Assembly (NCBI GenBank): GCA_035528575.1
Contig: DATKYK010000044.1
Location: 1-64,000 of the forward strand
Source of the DNA: Dehalococcoidia bacterium
Lineage (GTDB): Bacteria; Chloroflexota; Dehalococcoidia; E44-bin15
DNA length: 64,000 nucleotides
Reading direction: 5' to 3'
Shown here: piece after piece, positions 8,059 through 16,010 of the stretch
How positions within the stretch are numbered: the first letter of the stretch is position 1
How the letters are laid out: each line of letters opens with the position of its first letter
The notes under the pieces: model-generated
The model's input: the letters and a program-made list of their open reading frames with translations, nothing else
What the model was told of the DNA's origin: nothing
Database searches by the model: none
Position numbers and translations under genes: made by a program

Positions 8059-9255
8059 GTGAAAGCAAAGATAGTATATGTGGCATTAGCACTCGTGCTA
8101 GCCTTCTCGCTGGCGGCGGTGATAGTGCCGGCTAGTCCTGCGCAGGCAGCTACTTTATGTGTTAATCCAAGTGGGACGGGTGGTTGTTACAGTTCCATTC
8201 AGGCTGCAATCGATGCTGCTAATCCTGCAGGTGGCGATACAATCGTCGTAGCAGCGGGGACATATAATGAGAATGTAATCGTCAGCGTAGCGAACCTGAC
8301 CCTACGAGGTGCCAATGAAGGAAAATCTGCTGGCGCCAATCCTGAAACCAGAGGGTCCGAGTCGATCATCATCGGAGGTATTACGATTCAATTCAACGAT
8401 GTGGTTATCGATGGTTTTCGGATCGATAGTACTGGATCTTCAGGCATCTATATCAATGGTGGTACCAGTGGGCACACTATCTCCAACAACGTAGTATATG
8501 GACCCGGGATTGGCGTTAACGCACGTGGTATCGAATTCAGTTCCAGCACATCCAACATCGTTGTCAGCGATAACGAGTTCACAAACTGGATGAGTGGTAT
8601 TTACGTGGGTCCGTCCAGCAACAACGACCTTGAGGTTACAGGTAATGACTTCCACGACAACCTTGTCGGTATTGGTTCAGATGGATTGAACAATGTGAGC
8701 ATCCAGAACAACGACTTCAGCGGCAACACGGCGGAAGGATTTGGGTGTTCGAACGTTGGCACCAATGTCCAGGCACACAACAATAACTTCTATCTCAGCA
8801 ATAACGCTGGGATTAACAACTACTTCAGCGACCCCTCCGCTCAAATAATCGATGCCACGGACAACTGGTGGGGACATGCCACAGGACCTTATGATGGCTC
8901 AGATGACATAGGTGGCTGGTACAACCCCCTTGGTCAGGGCGTCCCAGTCAGCGACAAGGTGAAGTACGAGCCATACCGAGTCGAAGAAGTTGATGGCGGG
9001 GGTGGCTGCTTCATCGCCACCGCTGCCTACGGCACAGCGAGCGCTGCGGAAATCGACGTGTTGCGGGCCTTCAGGGATGAGGTGCTGCTGGAAAGCACAG
9101 TGGGCTCTCAACTCGTGGATTTCTATTATGAGGTTAGCCCTCCAGTGGCGGATTTCATATCAGAGAATGATGTGTTAAGGACTTTGGTCAGGGAGCTCCT
9201 GGTTGACCCCATTGCTTCGTTAGTGGAAGCCACGGAGACTCTCTGGCAAGATTAA
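8059..9255 (+). CDS. Secreted right-handed beta-helix protein with CFI-box C-terminus
   Basis: About 398 residues. A signal peptide (hydrophobic core, then PASPAQA-A cleavage-like site) leads into a segment with CVNPSGTGGCYSSIQAAIDA, typical of NosD/pectate-lyase-like repeats. Many parallel beta-helix rungs follow (about 60-290, periodic ISNNxV, VSDNEF, VTGNDF, IQNNDF). The last 80 residues carry the CFI-box domain ([10 protein letters not shown]) nearly identical to that ending at 1536. I chose the GTG at 8059 because AAAGGGGG stands eight bases before it; an in-frame ATG at 8038 is an alternative without a Shine-Dalgarno. Likely a surface carbohydrate-binding or modifying protein; no catalytic residues identified. 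Confidence 0.8.
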   Translation: MKAKIVYVALALVLAFSLAAVIVPASPAQAATLCVNPSGTGGCYSSIQAAIDAANPAGGDTIVVAAGTYNENVIVSVANLTLRGANEGKSAGANPETRGSESIIIGGITIQFNDVVIDGFRIDSTGSSGIYINGGTSGHTISNNVVYGPGIGVNARGIEFSSSTSNIVVSDNEFTNWMSGIYVGPSSNNDLEVTGNDFHDNLVGIGSDGLNNVSIQNNDFSGNTAEGFGCSNVGTNVQAHNNNFYLSNNAGINNYFSDPSAQIIDATDNWWGHATGPYDGSDDIGGWYNPLGQGVPVSDKVKYEPYRVEEVDGGGGCFIATAAYGTASAAEIDVLRAFRDEVLLESTVGSQLVDFYYEVSPPVADFISENDVLRTLVRELLVDPIASLVEATETLWQD

Positions 9256-9276
9256 AGCACCAGCCAAGCGAATTAT

Positions 9277-9312
9277 GGGGGGCTACCCGAGACGGGTGGC
9301 CCCTTTGTTATA
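9277..9312 (+). terminator. Terminator hairpin, repeat copy C
   Basis: GGGGGGCTACCCG pairs with CGGGTGGCCCC around an AGA loop (9277-9303), followed by TTTGTTAT. It ends the beta-helix gene and is the best-formed copy of the hairpin repeat seen at 1827 and 2795. Confidence 0.7.
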
Positions 9313-9518
9313 TAGCCTTTGGCATTGAAAGATTATTTCCACAGGAGTATCCTTGCCACATGAAACTCGATTTCGACTCCACCTACGTGTAGAAATAGGG
9401 AAATGATTAGTCAAAATGTATTTCAAGCCGATTGATGAAATGTCTTTACGCCATCTATTCTCTTCTCCTTGGGGAGAAAAGACATTGAAAATGTCGTATT
9501 GATGAGGGGGATCCAGGT

Positions 9519-10205
9519 ATGAAGCTGATTTTTATTCATGGCTCAGGCGGCTGCAAGGAAGCCTGGCACTACCAGACGAGTCACTTTCCCGCTGCCGATG
9601 TTATCGATCTCCCCGGCCACCCCGAGGGCGAGCCGCGCACCAGCGTTGAGGGCTATGTGGAGTGGCTGCGGGGATACATTCAGGATTTTGGCTATAGCGA
9701 TGTCGTGCTGGCAGGCCACTCGCTGGGCAGTGCCATAGCTCAGCTTTATGCCCTGAAATATCCTGAAGATTTGAAGGGGCTCATTCTCATCGGCAGCGGC
9801 GCCAGGCTCCGCGTCCATCCCCTGTACCTCAAGATGCTGGAGAAGGCTAAAGACGAACCCGGTATGCTCGAGGCTTTCTTCGAAATGTCACAGGGGCCTA
9901 TCAACCCTGAACTCATGGAGGTGCTCCGGAGGAGGGCTCTGGAGAATGGCCCTGCCGTTTTCCTCAACGATATGCTCTGCTGCGACAAGTTCGACATCAT
10001 GGATCGGGTTCATGACATCAGGCTGCCGACCCTGGCTCTGTGTGGCAGCGAGGACACAATGACCCCACCGAAATACACCAAATACCTCGCCGATAAGATC
10101 GGGGGAGCCAGGGAGGTAATTATCGACGGGGGCACCCATATGGTCTTTGCTGAAAAGCCCAGAGAGGTCAATCAGGCTATCGATAACTTCCTGAGTAGCC
10201 TTTGA
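9519..10205 (+). CDS. Alpha/beta hydrolase (serine nucleophile)
   Basis: 228 residues. HGSGG oxyanion segment near residue 7, nucleophile elbow GHSLGS (Ser about residue 67), acid in GSEDTMTPP and catalytic His in GGTHMV near the C-terminus. No lid domain beyond about 60 residues between strands 6 and 7, and no signal peptide, so a small cytoplasmic esterase, thioesterase or C-C hydrolase; substrate unknown. The ATG follows GGGGATCC at a suitable distance. Monocistronic. Confidence 0.8.
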   Translation: MKLIFIHGSGGCKEAWHYQTSHFPAADVIDLPGHPEGEPRTSVEGYVEWLRGYIQDFGYSDVVLAGHSLGSAIAQLYALKYPEDLKGLILIGSGARLRVHPLYLKMLEKAKDEPGMLEAFFEMSQGPINPELMEVLRRRALENGPAVFLNDMLCCDKFDIMDRVHDIRLPTLALCGSEDTMTPPKYTKYLADKIGGAREVIIDGGTHMVFAEKPREVNQAIDNFLSSL

Positions 10206-10567
10206 GAAATGATTTAGGTCTGGCTATCAAACCAAAGGCATCCGAGTTCTGGAGGATAGCACGGTTCTGAGTAACACATCTCCCGGCATTGGGGAGCTAG
10301 ATGACAACCATACAAAGCCCCTGCGTTTCAGGTGGGACTTTATCCTATAAGCTTTGTTAATTGACCTAACCAACTATCCGCGCTTCCCCGATAAGTATCC
10401 AAAAAGATCGCCCCCCCAAGGATCCCCCCATATTCCCTATTCCAACATCCTTATCTCGACCTACATTCTCTCTATATGATGGCTACTACTATCGCCGGGG
10501 TGGGATTTATGCAGGATGGGTAAGGTTGGCCCTGAAAGTCTCTCGGCAGAGACGGAGAGTTAGGAGG
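10206..10567. other. Intergenic stretch, no gene seen
   Basis: Only a CTCCC/GGGGAG hairpin at about 10280-10300 without a T-run stands out. No coding frame. Confidence 0.4.
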
Positions 10568-10597
10568 TTGACAGAGTGCAACCCGACAGGGTATAAC
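10568..10597 (+). promoter_or_regulatory. Promoter for the Cys-rich membrane protein
   Basis: TTGACA at 10568-10573 and TATAAC at 10592-10597, spacer 18. The start codon at 10629 is about 30 bases downstream. Confidence 0.55.
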
Positions 10598-10628
10598 CAA
10601 TTCTGCCAACTGGCAAGAAAAGGGAGAC

Positions 10629-11327
10629 ATGGAAGCGGAGAGAATTAAGGGCAAGAATCCATATAATATCTGCACCTGGGACGAAGGTGCAGATTGCGCC
10701 AACTGCATCAATCATAATGTATTGCACTGCAAATGGGACAGGAAAGCTCTAACCAGATTTCTCATCCTCGCCCTAATCTTCATGATCATGGCCTTTTTCG
10801 GGCTGACAGTCACCGCAATCTTGACCGGGGCGTGGTGGCCGCTGATAGCATACGGGGTATTCTATGTCGTTTTCTTCCTGTTCTTTGAAATACGAATACT
10901 CTGCTGCCACTGCCCCTTTTATGGCGAAGGAGGCAAGATCCTGCATTGCATCGGTAATCACGGAGCGCCCAAGATATGGCATTACCGTCCCCAACCAATG
11001 AACCAGTTCGAAAGGGTAAGCCTGATAATAGGTTTCATCTTCTTCGGCGGATTCCCCATCGCGGTTGAAGGCTGCGGCATCGGGTTCATAACCTACAACT
11101 ACGGAGAGTACGGTCAGCTCGCCCTCCTGGGAATGATCGGGGTCGTGCTGGCAACTTTATTGACATTGATCGCCTTCGGCTCGATTCTGATACTTTTCGT
11201 GTGTCCCAGCTGCATAAATTTCTCCTGCCCCCTTAACAGGACCCCCAGAGAGAATATAGATGAATACCTCAACCGGAATCCCTTCCTGAAGAAGGCATGG
11301 GAGGAAAATGGGCCAAGGGGGGCTTGA
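10629..11327 (+). CDS. Cys-rich four-helix membrane protein, unknown function
   Basis: 232 residues. Two hydrophobic pairs (about 40-90 and 130-195) are flanked by cysteine motifs: CTWDEGADCANC near the N-terminus, CCHCPFYG after helix 2, and CPSCINFSCPLN after helix 4. The pattern suggests several metal or Fe-S sites on the cytoplasmic face of a membrane protein (inference). I recognise no named family. AGGGAGA lies before the ATG. A dodecin gene follows with its own promoter overlapping the stop codon. Confidence 0.65.
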   Translation: MEAERIKGKNPYNICTWDEGADCANCINHNVLHCKWDRKALTRFLILALIFMIMAFFGLTVTAILTGAWWPLIAYGVFYVVFFLFFEIRILCCHCPFYGEGGKILHCIGNHGAPKIWHYRPQPMNQFERVSLIIGFIFFGGFPIAVEGCGIGFITYNYGEYGQLALLGMIGVVLATLLTLIAFGSILILFVCPSCINFSCPLNRTPRENIDEYLNRNPFLKKAWEENGPRGA

Positions 11328-11353
11328 CAGGACAGTATATTGTGGTGTATAAG
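11324..11353 (+). promoter_or_regulatory. Promoter for dodecin
   Basis: TTGACA at 11324-11329 overlaps the TGA of the preceding gene; TATAAG at 11348-11353, spacer 18. Confidence 0.55.
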
Positions 11354-11388
11354 TTAGTCTCATAAATTGCCATGAAAGGAGGAAAGTT

Positions 11389-11604
11389 ATGGCAGAGAGT
11401 GTCTACAAGATCATTACACTGGTGGGGACAAGCCCCGAGTCATGGGAGAAGGCTGCCGCCAATGCAGTGGCTACGGCTGCAAAGTCCCTGCGCGACCTTC
11501 GTATCGCCGAGATCGACGAGCTTGATATGCAGATCGAGAACGGCAAGGTGACCAGCTACCGTGCCAAGGTAAGGATCTCCTTCAAGTACCAGGGCGGCGA
11601 CTAA
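11389..11604 (+). CDS. Dodecin family flavin-binding protein
   Basis: 71 residues, the usual dodecin length. VYKIITLVGTSPESWEKAAA at the start, then a helix and two strands ending in the AKVRISFKY segment, is the characteristic dodecin layout. Dodecins form hollow dodecamers that store flavin (or CoA in some members). The Trp at about residue 19 sits where flavin-stacking Trp occurs later in archaeal members, so ligand choice is uncertain. A strong AAAGGAGGAAAG precedes the ATG. Confidence 0.88.
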   Translation: MAESVYKIITLVGTSPESWEKAAANAVATAAKSLRDLRIAEIDELDMQIENGKVTSYRAKVRISFKYQGGD

Positions 11605-11701
11605 GCTGTTCCACCGGCGGTAAAGCCGCAGAGCCAGACACCATCACCACTGATGGAAAAAGGCCCTGAACAGGTAGTTTTGCCCATTGCTACCCGCCGA
11701 G

Positions 11702-11738
11702 GCAAAAAGAAAAGAGGGGACAATTACAATCCCCTCTT
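11702..11738 (-). terminator. Intrinsic terminator of the zinc-ribbon gene
   Basis: AAGAGGGGA (11712-11720) pairs with TCCCCTCTT (11730-11738). On the minus strand the hairpin is followed by TCTTTTT (11702-11711). On the plus strand TTCCTTT follows, so it may act weakly in both directions for the converging dodecin transcript. Confidence 0.65.
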
Positions 11739-11755
11739 CCTTTATGTTGCCCTGC

Positions 11756-12064
11756 TTAACTTCGGGTCTGCAGCCTGACCTTGGCGTAGCACTCGTTGCA
11801 ATACACCGGTCTTCCCTGTCGGGGCTCGAAGGGTACCTTCGTGTCTTTACCACACTCGGCGCATGTAGCAGAATGCATTTCCCTCTGCCTCTGATAGCCA
11901 TAGCCATCCCCATCGCGCTGTTGTCTCCTGGCCGATCGGCATTCAGGACAACGCTTGGGCTCATTGGTAAATCCCCTGGAAGCAAATAGCTCCTGTTCAT
12001 CTGCGCTAAAAGTGAAACTGACGCCACAATCCGCGCATTCGAGGGTCTTCTCTACGTAGTCCAT
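11756..12064 (-). CDS. Small zinc-ribbon protein (two CxxC pairs, twice)
   Basis: About 102 residues with two zinc-ribbon modules. The first has CADCG and CPECR (about residues 10-40); the second has CAECG and CNECY (about 68-92), separated by a Gln/Arg-rich linker. This matches the small CxxC-CxxC zinc-ribbon proteins common in Chloroflexi and other anaerobes; role unknown, perhaps nucleic-acid or ribosome-related. I chose the ATG at 12064 because AAAGGAGG sits six bases before it; the TTG at 12070 would abut the Shine-Dalgarno. Confidence 0.75.
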   Translation of the reverse strand: MDYVEKTLECADCGVSFTFSADEQELFASRGFTNEPKRCPECRSARRQQRDGDGYGYQRQREMHSATCAECGKDTKVPFEPRQGRPVYCNECYAKVRLQTRS

Positions 12065-12190
12065 GGACAACCTCCTTTCCTTTATGACTTGGTCTCAGCT
12101 TGGTCATCCATGGCCCTGGGGAACTCGCGAGGAATCACACAGGTTGGGAAAAACCTACTTTGAACCAGATGTTTCAGCATATCATAAAAT

Positions 12191-12329
12191 TGAACATTCT
12201 GTCAAGTTGTTGCTGTGCGATGTCCAGGACATACTATACACTTTTCATTCTATGGATGCAGTGAGTATATTGATTTTCCTAAACATGTAATGTATCATCA
12301 AACCCACAATACAAATGGGAGGTGACAGG
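12191..12329 (+). promoter_or_regulatory. Repeated Usp promoter cassette, copy 1
   Basis: This stretch up to the start codon is about 90 percent identical to 17191-17331, upstream of the other tandem-Usp gene, and partly to 15618-15692. It holds TTGCTG (12210-12215), the palindrome TGTCC-A-GGACA (12221-12231), and TACTAT (12232-12237). The palindrome thus fills the spacer of a possible promoter, ideal for an operator. The regulator is unknown. Confidence 0.6.
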
Positions 12330-13232
12330 ATGTACAAGAGAATACTTGTTCCACTTGACGGTTCGTATTTGGCTGAGATCGCCTTACCCTACGCGGAAGA
12401 GATCGCATGCTACCTAAATTCTGATGTGACTCTCATACGTGTTGCTGAGTCAGAAGATGATACCTACGACCACATGCATCGAGTATATATAGATAAAATG
12501 GTTGAGGTTACTAGACAGAATCTCCAGAAATTTCACGAGAAAATAGGGGGGGAACCGATTAATGTGAACTCAGTCTTTTTAGCAGGCAATGTCGCTGAAG
12601 AGATTGTGGACTATGCTGAGAATCAACAGAGTGGTTTAATCATAATGGCTACTCACGGTCGTTCTGGTATAAGACGCTGGTTATTGGGAAGCGTGGCATC
12701 CAAGGTAGTGAGTGCGACAGAACAACCTGTATTGCTTATCAGGGCTAAGAAAAAGGATGCTATCCCCAAAGGGCACAAGAAGCGCCTCATAAAGAAGATA
12801 CTGGTGCCATTGGATGGATCAAAGGTGAGTGAAGCAGTTATTCCCTATATAATGGAGCTAGCATCAAGGCTTAAAGCAGAAGTAACCTTCTTTCACGTGA
12901 TTGCGCCGGTCTACTTCTTTTACAGCATTCCAGGAGAAGCTGTAAATCGGTCCTATAGCCCAGAGGATATGATCAATTTAATGACGAGGAATGAGACGTA
13001 TTTGGATACGGTGGGAGTAGAATTTAAGGACAAAGGAATAAAGACGAAGTCTAAGGTTGTAGTTGGGGTTCCAGCTGATGAAATTATCAGGACAGCTGAT
13101 GAAACACGGGCAGATGTCGTTGCCATGTCAACGCATGGTTATTCCGGCATCAATCGTTGGACATTGGGAAGCACTGCAGATAAAGTTCTCCATGCAGGGA
13201 ACACTCCACTCCTACTGGTGAGGCCACACTAA
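12330..13232 (+). CDS. Tandem universal stress protein (two UspA domains)
   Basis: About 300 residues: domain 1 about 1-145, domain 2 about 155-300. Each starts with a KRILVPLDGS-like strand and ends with the ATP-binding pattern G-x2-G-x9-G-S/T (ATHGRSGIRRWLLGS and STHGYSGINRWTLGS). Tandem Usp proteins bind ATP and respond to oxygen, redox or energy stress in related organisms; cytoplasmic. I chose ATG 12330, eight bases after GGAGGTGA; the upstream ATG at 12315 overlaps the Shine-Dalgarno and is absent in the paralog at 17332. Confidence 0.88.
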   Translation: MYKRILVPLDGSYLAEIALPYAEEIACYLNSDVTLIRVAESEDDTYDHMHRVYIDKMVEVTRQNLQKFHEKIGGEPINVNSVFLAGNVAEEIVDYAENQQSGLIIMATHGRSGIRRWLLGSVASKVVSATEQPVLLIRAKKKDAIPKGHKKRLIKKILVPLDGSKVSEAVIPYIMELASRLKAEVTFFHVIAPVYFFYSIPGEAVNRSYSPEDMINLMTRNETYLDTVGVEFKDKGIKTKSKVVVGVPADEIIRTADETRADVVAMSTHGYSGINRWTLGSTADKVLHAGNTPLLLVRPH

Positions 13233-13283
13233 AACTTAAATAGAATCTGGGTCAACAAATTAGAGCTAAGGAGTAAAGGGTTG

Positions 13284-13931
13284 ATGAATGATATAAAATG
13301 CCACGAGCTACTTTTTCCTCGCATGACTGTAGGGGTAATGGGGTCAGCTGGCGGAACGCTGCCGGATGAAGTACGGCAGTCGTTGCGTCACCTTGGTGCC
13401 GAAATAGCCAGAAGGGGTTACGTCCTCGTGACCGGGGCCTGCCCTGGATTGCCGCACGAAGCTGTTAAGGGTGCCAAAGCAGAAGGAGGGGTTGTGGTAG
13501 GGGTTTCTCCTGCCCTGAACTTGGAAGAGCATGTAATCAAGTATTATTCGCCTACCTTCGGCTATGATGCCATCATTTACACGGGAAGTGGCCTCATGGG
13601 GCGGGAAATAGATAATATTAGAAGCTGTGATGTAGTCATCTTTGCCGGGGGTCGCTCCGGGACGCTGGGGGAGTTTGCCATCGCCTACGATGAGGGAAAA
13701 GTCATTGGGATTATGGAAAGCACGGGAGGAATAACGAAGCACTTAAGGAATATAGTCGCAATGGTTAAGAAGGACACCGGAGCGATCATATGCTCCGATA
13801 GTGATCCCGAGCGTCTCTTAGACCAACTGGAGAACGTTTACAAGGAACAAATTTTTCCACGATACTTGAAAATCATGAATGGTCATGACCCTGATGGCCT
13901 GCTTGAGCCTAGCCCTGCCGGTCTTATTTGA
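13284..13931 (+). CDS. LOG / TIGR00725-like Rossmann nucleotide-binding protein
   Basis: About 215 residues. GVMGSAGG near the N-terminus and GGRSGTLGEFAIA (about residue 120) are the two SLOG/LOG nucleotide-binding motifs; in true Lonely-Guy phosphoribohydrolases the second is PGGxGTxxE. It may therefore hydrolyse nucleoside monophosphates or only bind a nucleotide. A shorter paralog is at 36283-36765. Start ATG 13284 with AAGGAG ten bases upstream; a TTG codon immediately before is the alternative. It follows the tandem Usp gene by about 50 bp and may be cotranscribed. Confidence 0.75.
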   Translation: MNDIKCHELLFPRMTVGVMGSAGGTLPDEVRQSLRHLGAEIARRGYVLVTGACPGLPHEAVKGAKAEGGVVVGVSPALNLEEHVIKYYSPTFGYDAIIYTGSGLMGREIDNIRSCDVVIFAGGRSGTLGEFAIAYDEGKVIGIMESTGGITKHLRNIVAMVKKDTGAIICSDSDPERLLDQLENVYKEQIFPRYLKIMNGHDPDGLLEPSPAGLI

Positions 13932-14018
13932 AGTAATTACTTGGTGACCACCGAGTTACGTGAGAATGGACTGTGCAAACATTATTACTGATGAACTACT
14001 AATCACGTCTTTTGAGTT

Positions 14019-15425
14019 ATGCATAACAAGCTACATTTTCTAGGCGCGGCACAAAATGTTACTGGCTCGCGGTATCTAATCAAGGCCAACAACGTCAGGT
14101 TTCTGGTAGACTGCGGGCTTTACCAGGAGAGGAAGTACATATATAGAAACTGGGACCCGTTTCCTATTCCTCCAAACACCCTCGATGCTGTGCTTCTTAC
14201 CCACGCTCACCTCGACCATTGCGGCCTTTTACCCAAGCTGGTACGCGAAGGATTTCGCGGTCGTATTGTCAGTACAGCTGCAACTGCCGACATTACTCAA
14301 ATCATGCTTATGGATTCTGCAAAGATCCAAGAAGAAGATGCAGAGCACAAGATAAAAAGGCATGAGCGAGAGAGAAGAAAAGGTCTCTATCCGGAGGTAC
14401 CGCTTTACACACCGGCTGATGCGAAGGCTTGTTGCTCTCTTCTCTCTCCGGTTCGTTACGGTGAGCCCGTACTTATAGGTAACAGTGTTTCTGCTACTTT
14501 CCACGATGCTGGCCACGTCCTAGGATCATCGATGATATTGGTCAATATAGGCCAAAATGGAGAAAAGAGAAGTGTACTATTCTCCGGAGACGTTGGGCGT
14601 TGGAATAAACCTATACTCCGAGATCCGACACTATTTAACGAAGCTGACTATGTACTTATTGAATCCACCTACGGCGACAGATTACACGAGGACTCTGAGA
14701 GCGTAACCAATCAGTTGGCGGAGGTTATTAACTCGACCGTACAAGCCCGAGGGAATATAGTAGTCCCTAGTTTCGCTCTCGAGCGGTCTCAGGAAGTTCT
14801 CTACTACCTGAATAAACTGCTTATGGAGAGGCGTATACCTCATCTAATGGTTTTCCTCGATAGCCCAATGGCTGTGGGCATCACGGATATCTTCGAAAAA
14901 CATCCTGAATTATATGACAGTGATATGCTGGAATTAATCCGAAAGGGAAGTTCACCGTTCGACTTCCCCGGTCTCACAATGGTTAGGGAGACAGATCAGT
15001 CAAAGGCGATAAACAACATAACTGGAAGTACAATGATAATAGCTGGCTCTGGCATGTGCACTGGAGGCAGGGTAAAGCATCACCTTGTGACAAACATCTC
15101 ACGGCCAGAGTGCACGATTCTGTTTATTGGGTATCAAGCTATAGGAACTCTGGGAAGACTTATCGTAGACGGTGCTCGGAAAGTTAGGATATTGGGAAAG
15201 GAATACCCGATTAGAGCGAAAATAGCTCAGATAAACGGTTTCTCTGCCCACGCTGACAGGGACGAACTGTTCCAGTGGTTGTCGAGTTTAAATAGGCCGC
15301 CTACGCAAATATTCGTTGTCCATGGCGAGCCAGAAACGGCGTTGCAGTTTGCTGATTTTCTCACGGAAAGAACTGGATGGAATATATCAGTCCCAGAGTA
15401 CGGGAATGAGTCAATTCTAGACTAG
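14019..15425 (+). CDS. MBL-fold / beta-CASP exoribonuclease-like protein
   Basis: 468 residues. MBL motif THAHLDHCG (about residue 68), later metal ligands in DAGHVLGS and SGDVGRW, and the beta-CASP part with STYGDR, SFALERSQE, a SGMCTGG segment and the C-terminal GFSAHAD. This is the short form without KH domains, akin to bacterial homologues of CPSF73 that process or degrade RNA. The zinc ligands all appear present. Weak Shine-Dalgarno before the ATG. Confidence 0.88.
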   Translation: MHNKLHFLGAAQNVTGSRYLIKANNVRFLVDCGLYQERKYIYRNWDPFPIPPNTLDAVLLTHAHLDHCGLLPKLVREGFRGRIVSTAATADITQIMLMDSAKIQEEDAEHKIKRHERERRKGLYPEVPLYTPADAKACCSLLSPVRYGEPVLIGNSVSATFHDAGHVLGSSMILVNIGQNGEKRSVLFSGDVGRWNKPILRDPTLFNEADYVLIESTYGDRLHEDSESVTNQLAEVINSTVQARGNIVVPSFALERSQEVLYYLNKLLMERRIPHLMVFLDSPMAVGITDIFEKHPELYDSDMLELIRKGSSPFDFPGLTMVRETDQSKAINNITGSTMIIAGSGMCTGGRVKHHLVTNISRPECTILFIGYQAIGTLGRLIVDGARKVRILGKEYPIRAKIAQINGFSAHADRDELFQWLSSLNRPPTQIFVVHGEPETALQFADFLTERTGWNISVPEYGNESILD

Positions 15426-15617
15426 TATGTAGCACGGGAATACGTTTCCAAGTTCGAGATTGTGACACCATGATCAGAAGTAAAGGAGTCTGAGTTTTGT
15501 ATCTACAGAGGGTCTAAAACGCGATATCGACACCTCAACTCGTGGAGAATCAAGAGGATTCCACTTCAGGAACCCCCGTTTTCGAGCATAACTGGGCAAA
15601 ATGGCAGGAGCAACAAA

Positions 15618-15692
15618 ATGTCAAGTTGTTGCTGTGCAGTGTCCAGGACATACTATACACTTTGCATTCCATGTATACAGTGAGTATATTAA
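15618..15692 (+). repeat. Repeated Usp promoter cassette, copy 2 (orphan)
   Basis: About 75 bp matching the core of the copies at 12191 and 17191, including TGTCC-A-GGACA at 15640-15650 and TACTATACAC. No Usp gene follows; the homology ends at about 15692 and an intrinsic terminator lies at 15730. It could drive a short transcript, be the scar of a lost Usp gene, or belong to the oxidoreductase gene about 320 bp away. Confidence 0.6.
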
Positions 15693-15729
15693 GAGAGACT
15701 GCTGAAATAGTCTCAATCAACCCCCTAAT

Positions 15730-15754
15730 CCCCCAATCTTGGGGGACTTTTTAA
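15730..15754 (+). terminator. Intrinsic terminator
   Basis: CCCCCA-ATCT-TGGGGG (15730-15745) followed by ACTTTTT. A second palindrome CCCCGATACATCGGGG follows at about 15760-15775. The next roughly 230 bp to the start at 16011 hold no gene that I recognise. Confidence 0.65.
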
Positions 15755-16010
15755 AGCTGCCCCGATACATCGGGGAGACCCCCGGCAGGAAGTATCCTGC
15801 ACCTCTTTTTTAGCGGTCTCTAAGAATACCCTGGAGTCACTGGGGATTAACCGAGACCAAATGGAGTGGAAGAAGTATGAGACCTGGACCCCGTATAAAA
15901 GTCGCTGGACAGTCTAGAAGCTTCGCCTTAACATCCGGTTGTGTTATCATTATTACGCTTATCTGGCTGCCACTCTTATGGTGCTACCTGCTATCATTAT
16001 GGAAACTGTC

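Noticed and set aside
15542-15754. 70-codon frame
   Set aside because: It crosses the repeated promoter cassette and a terminator.
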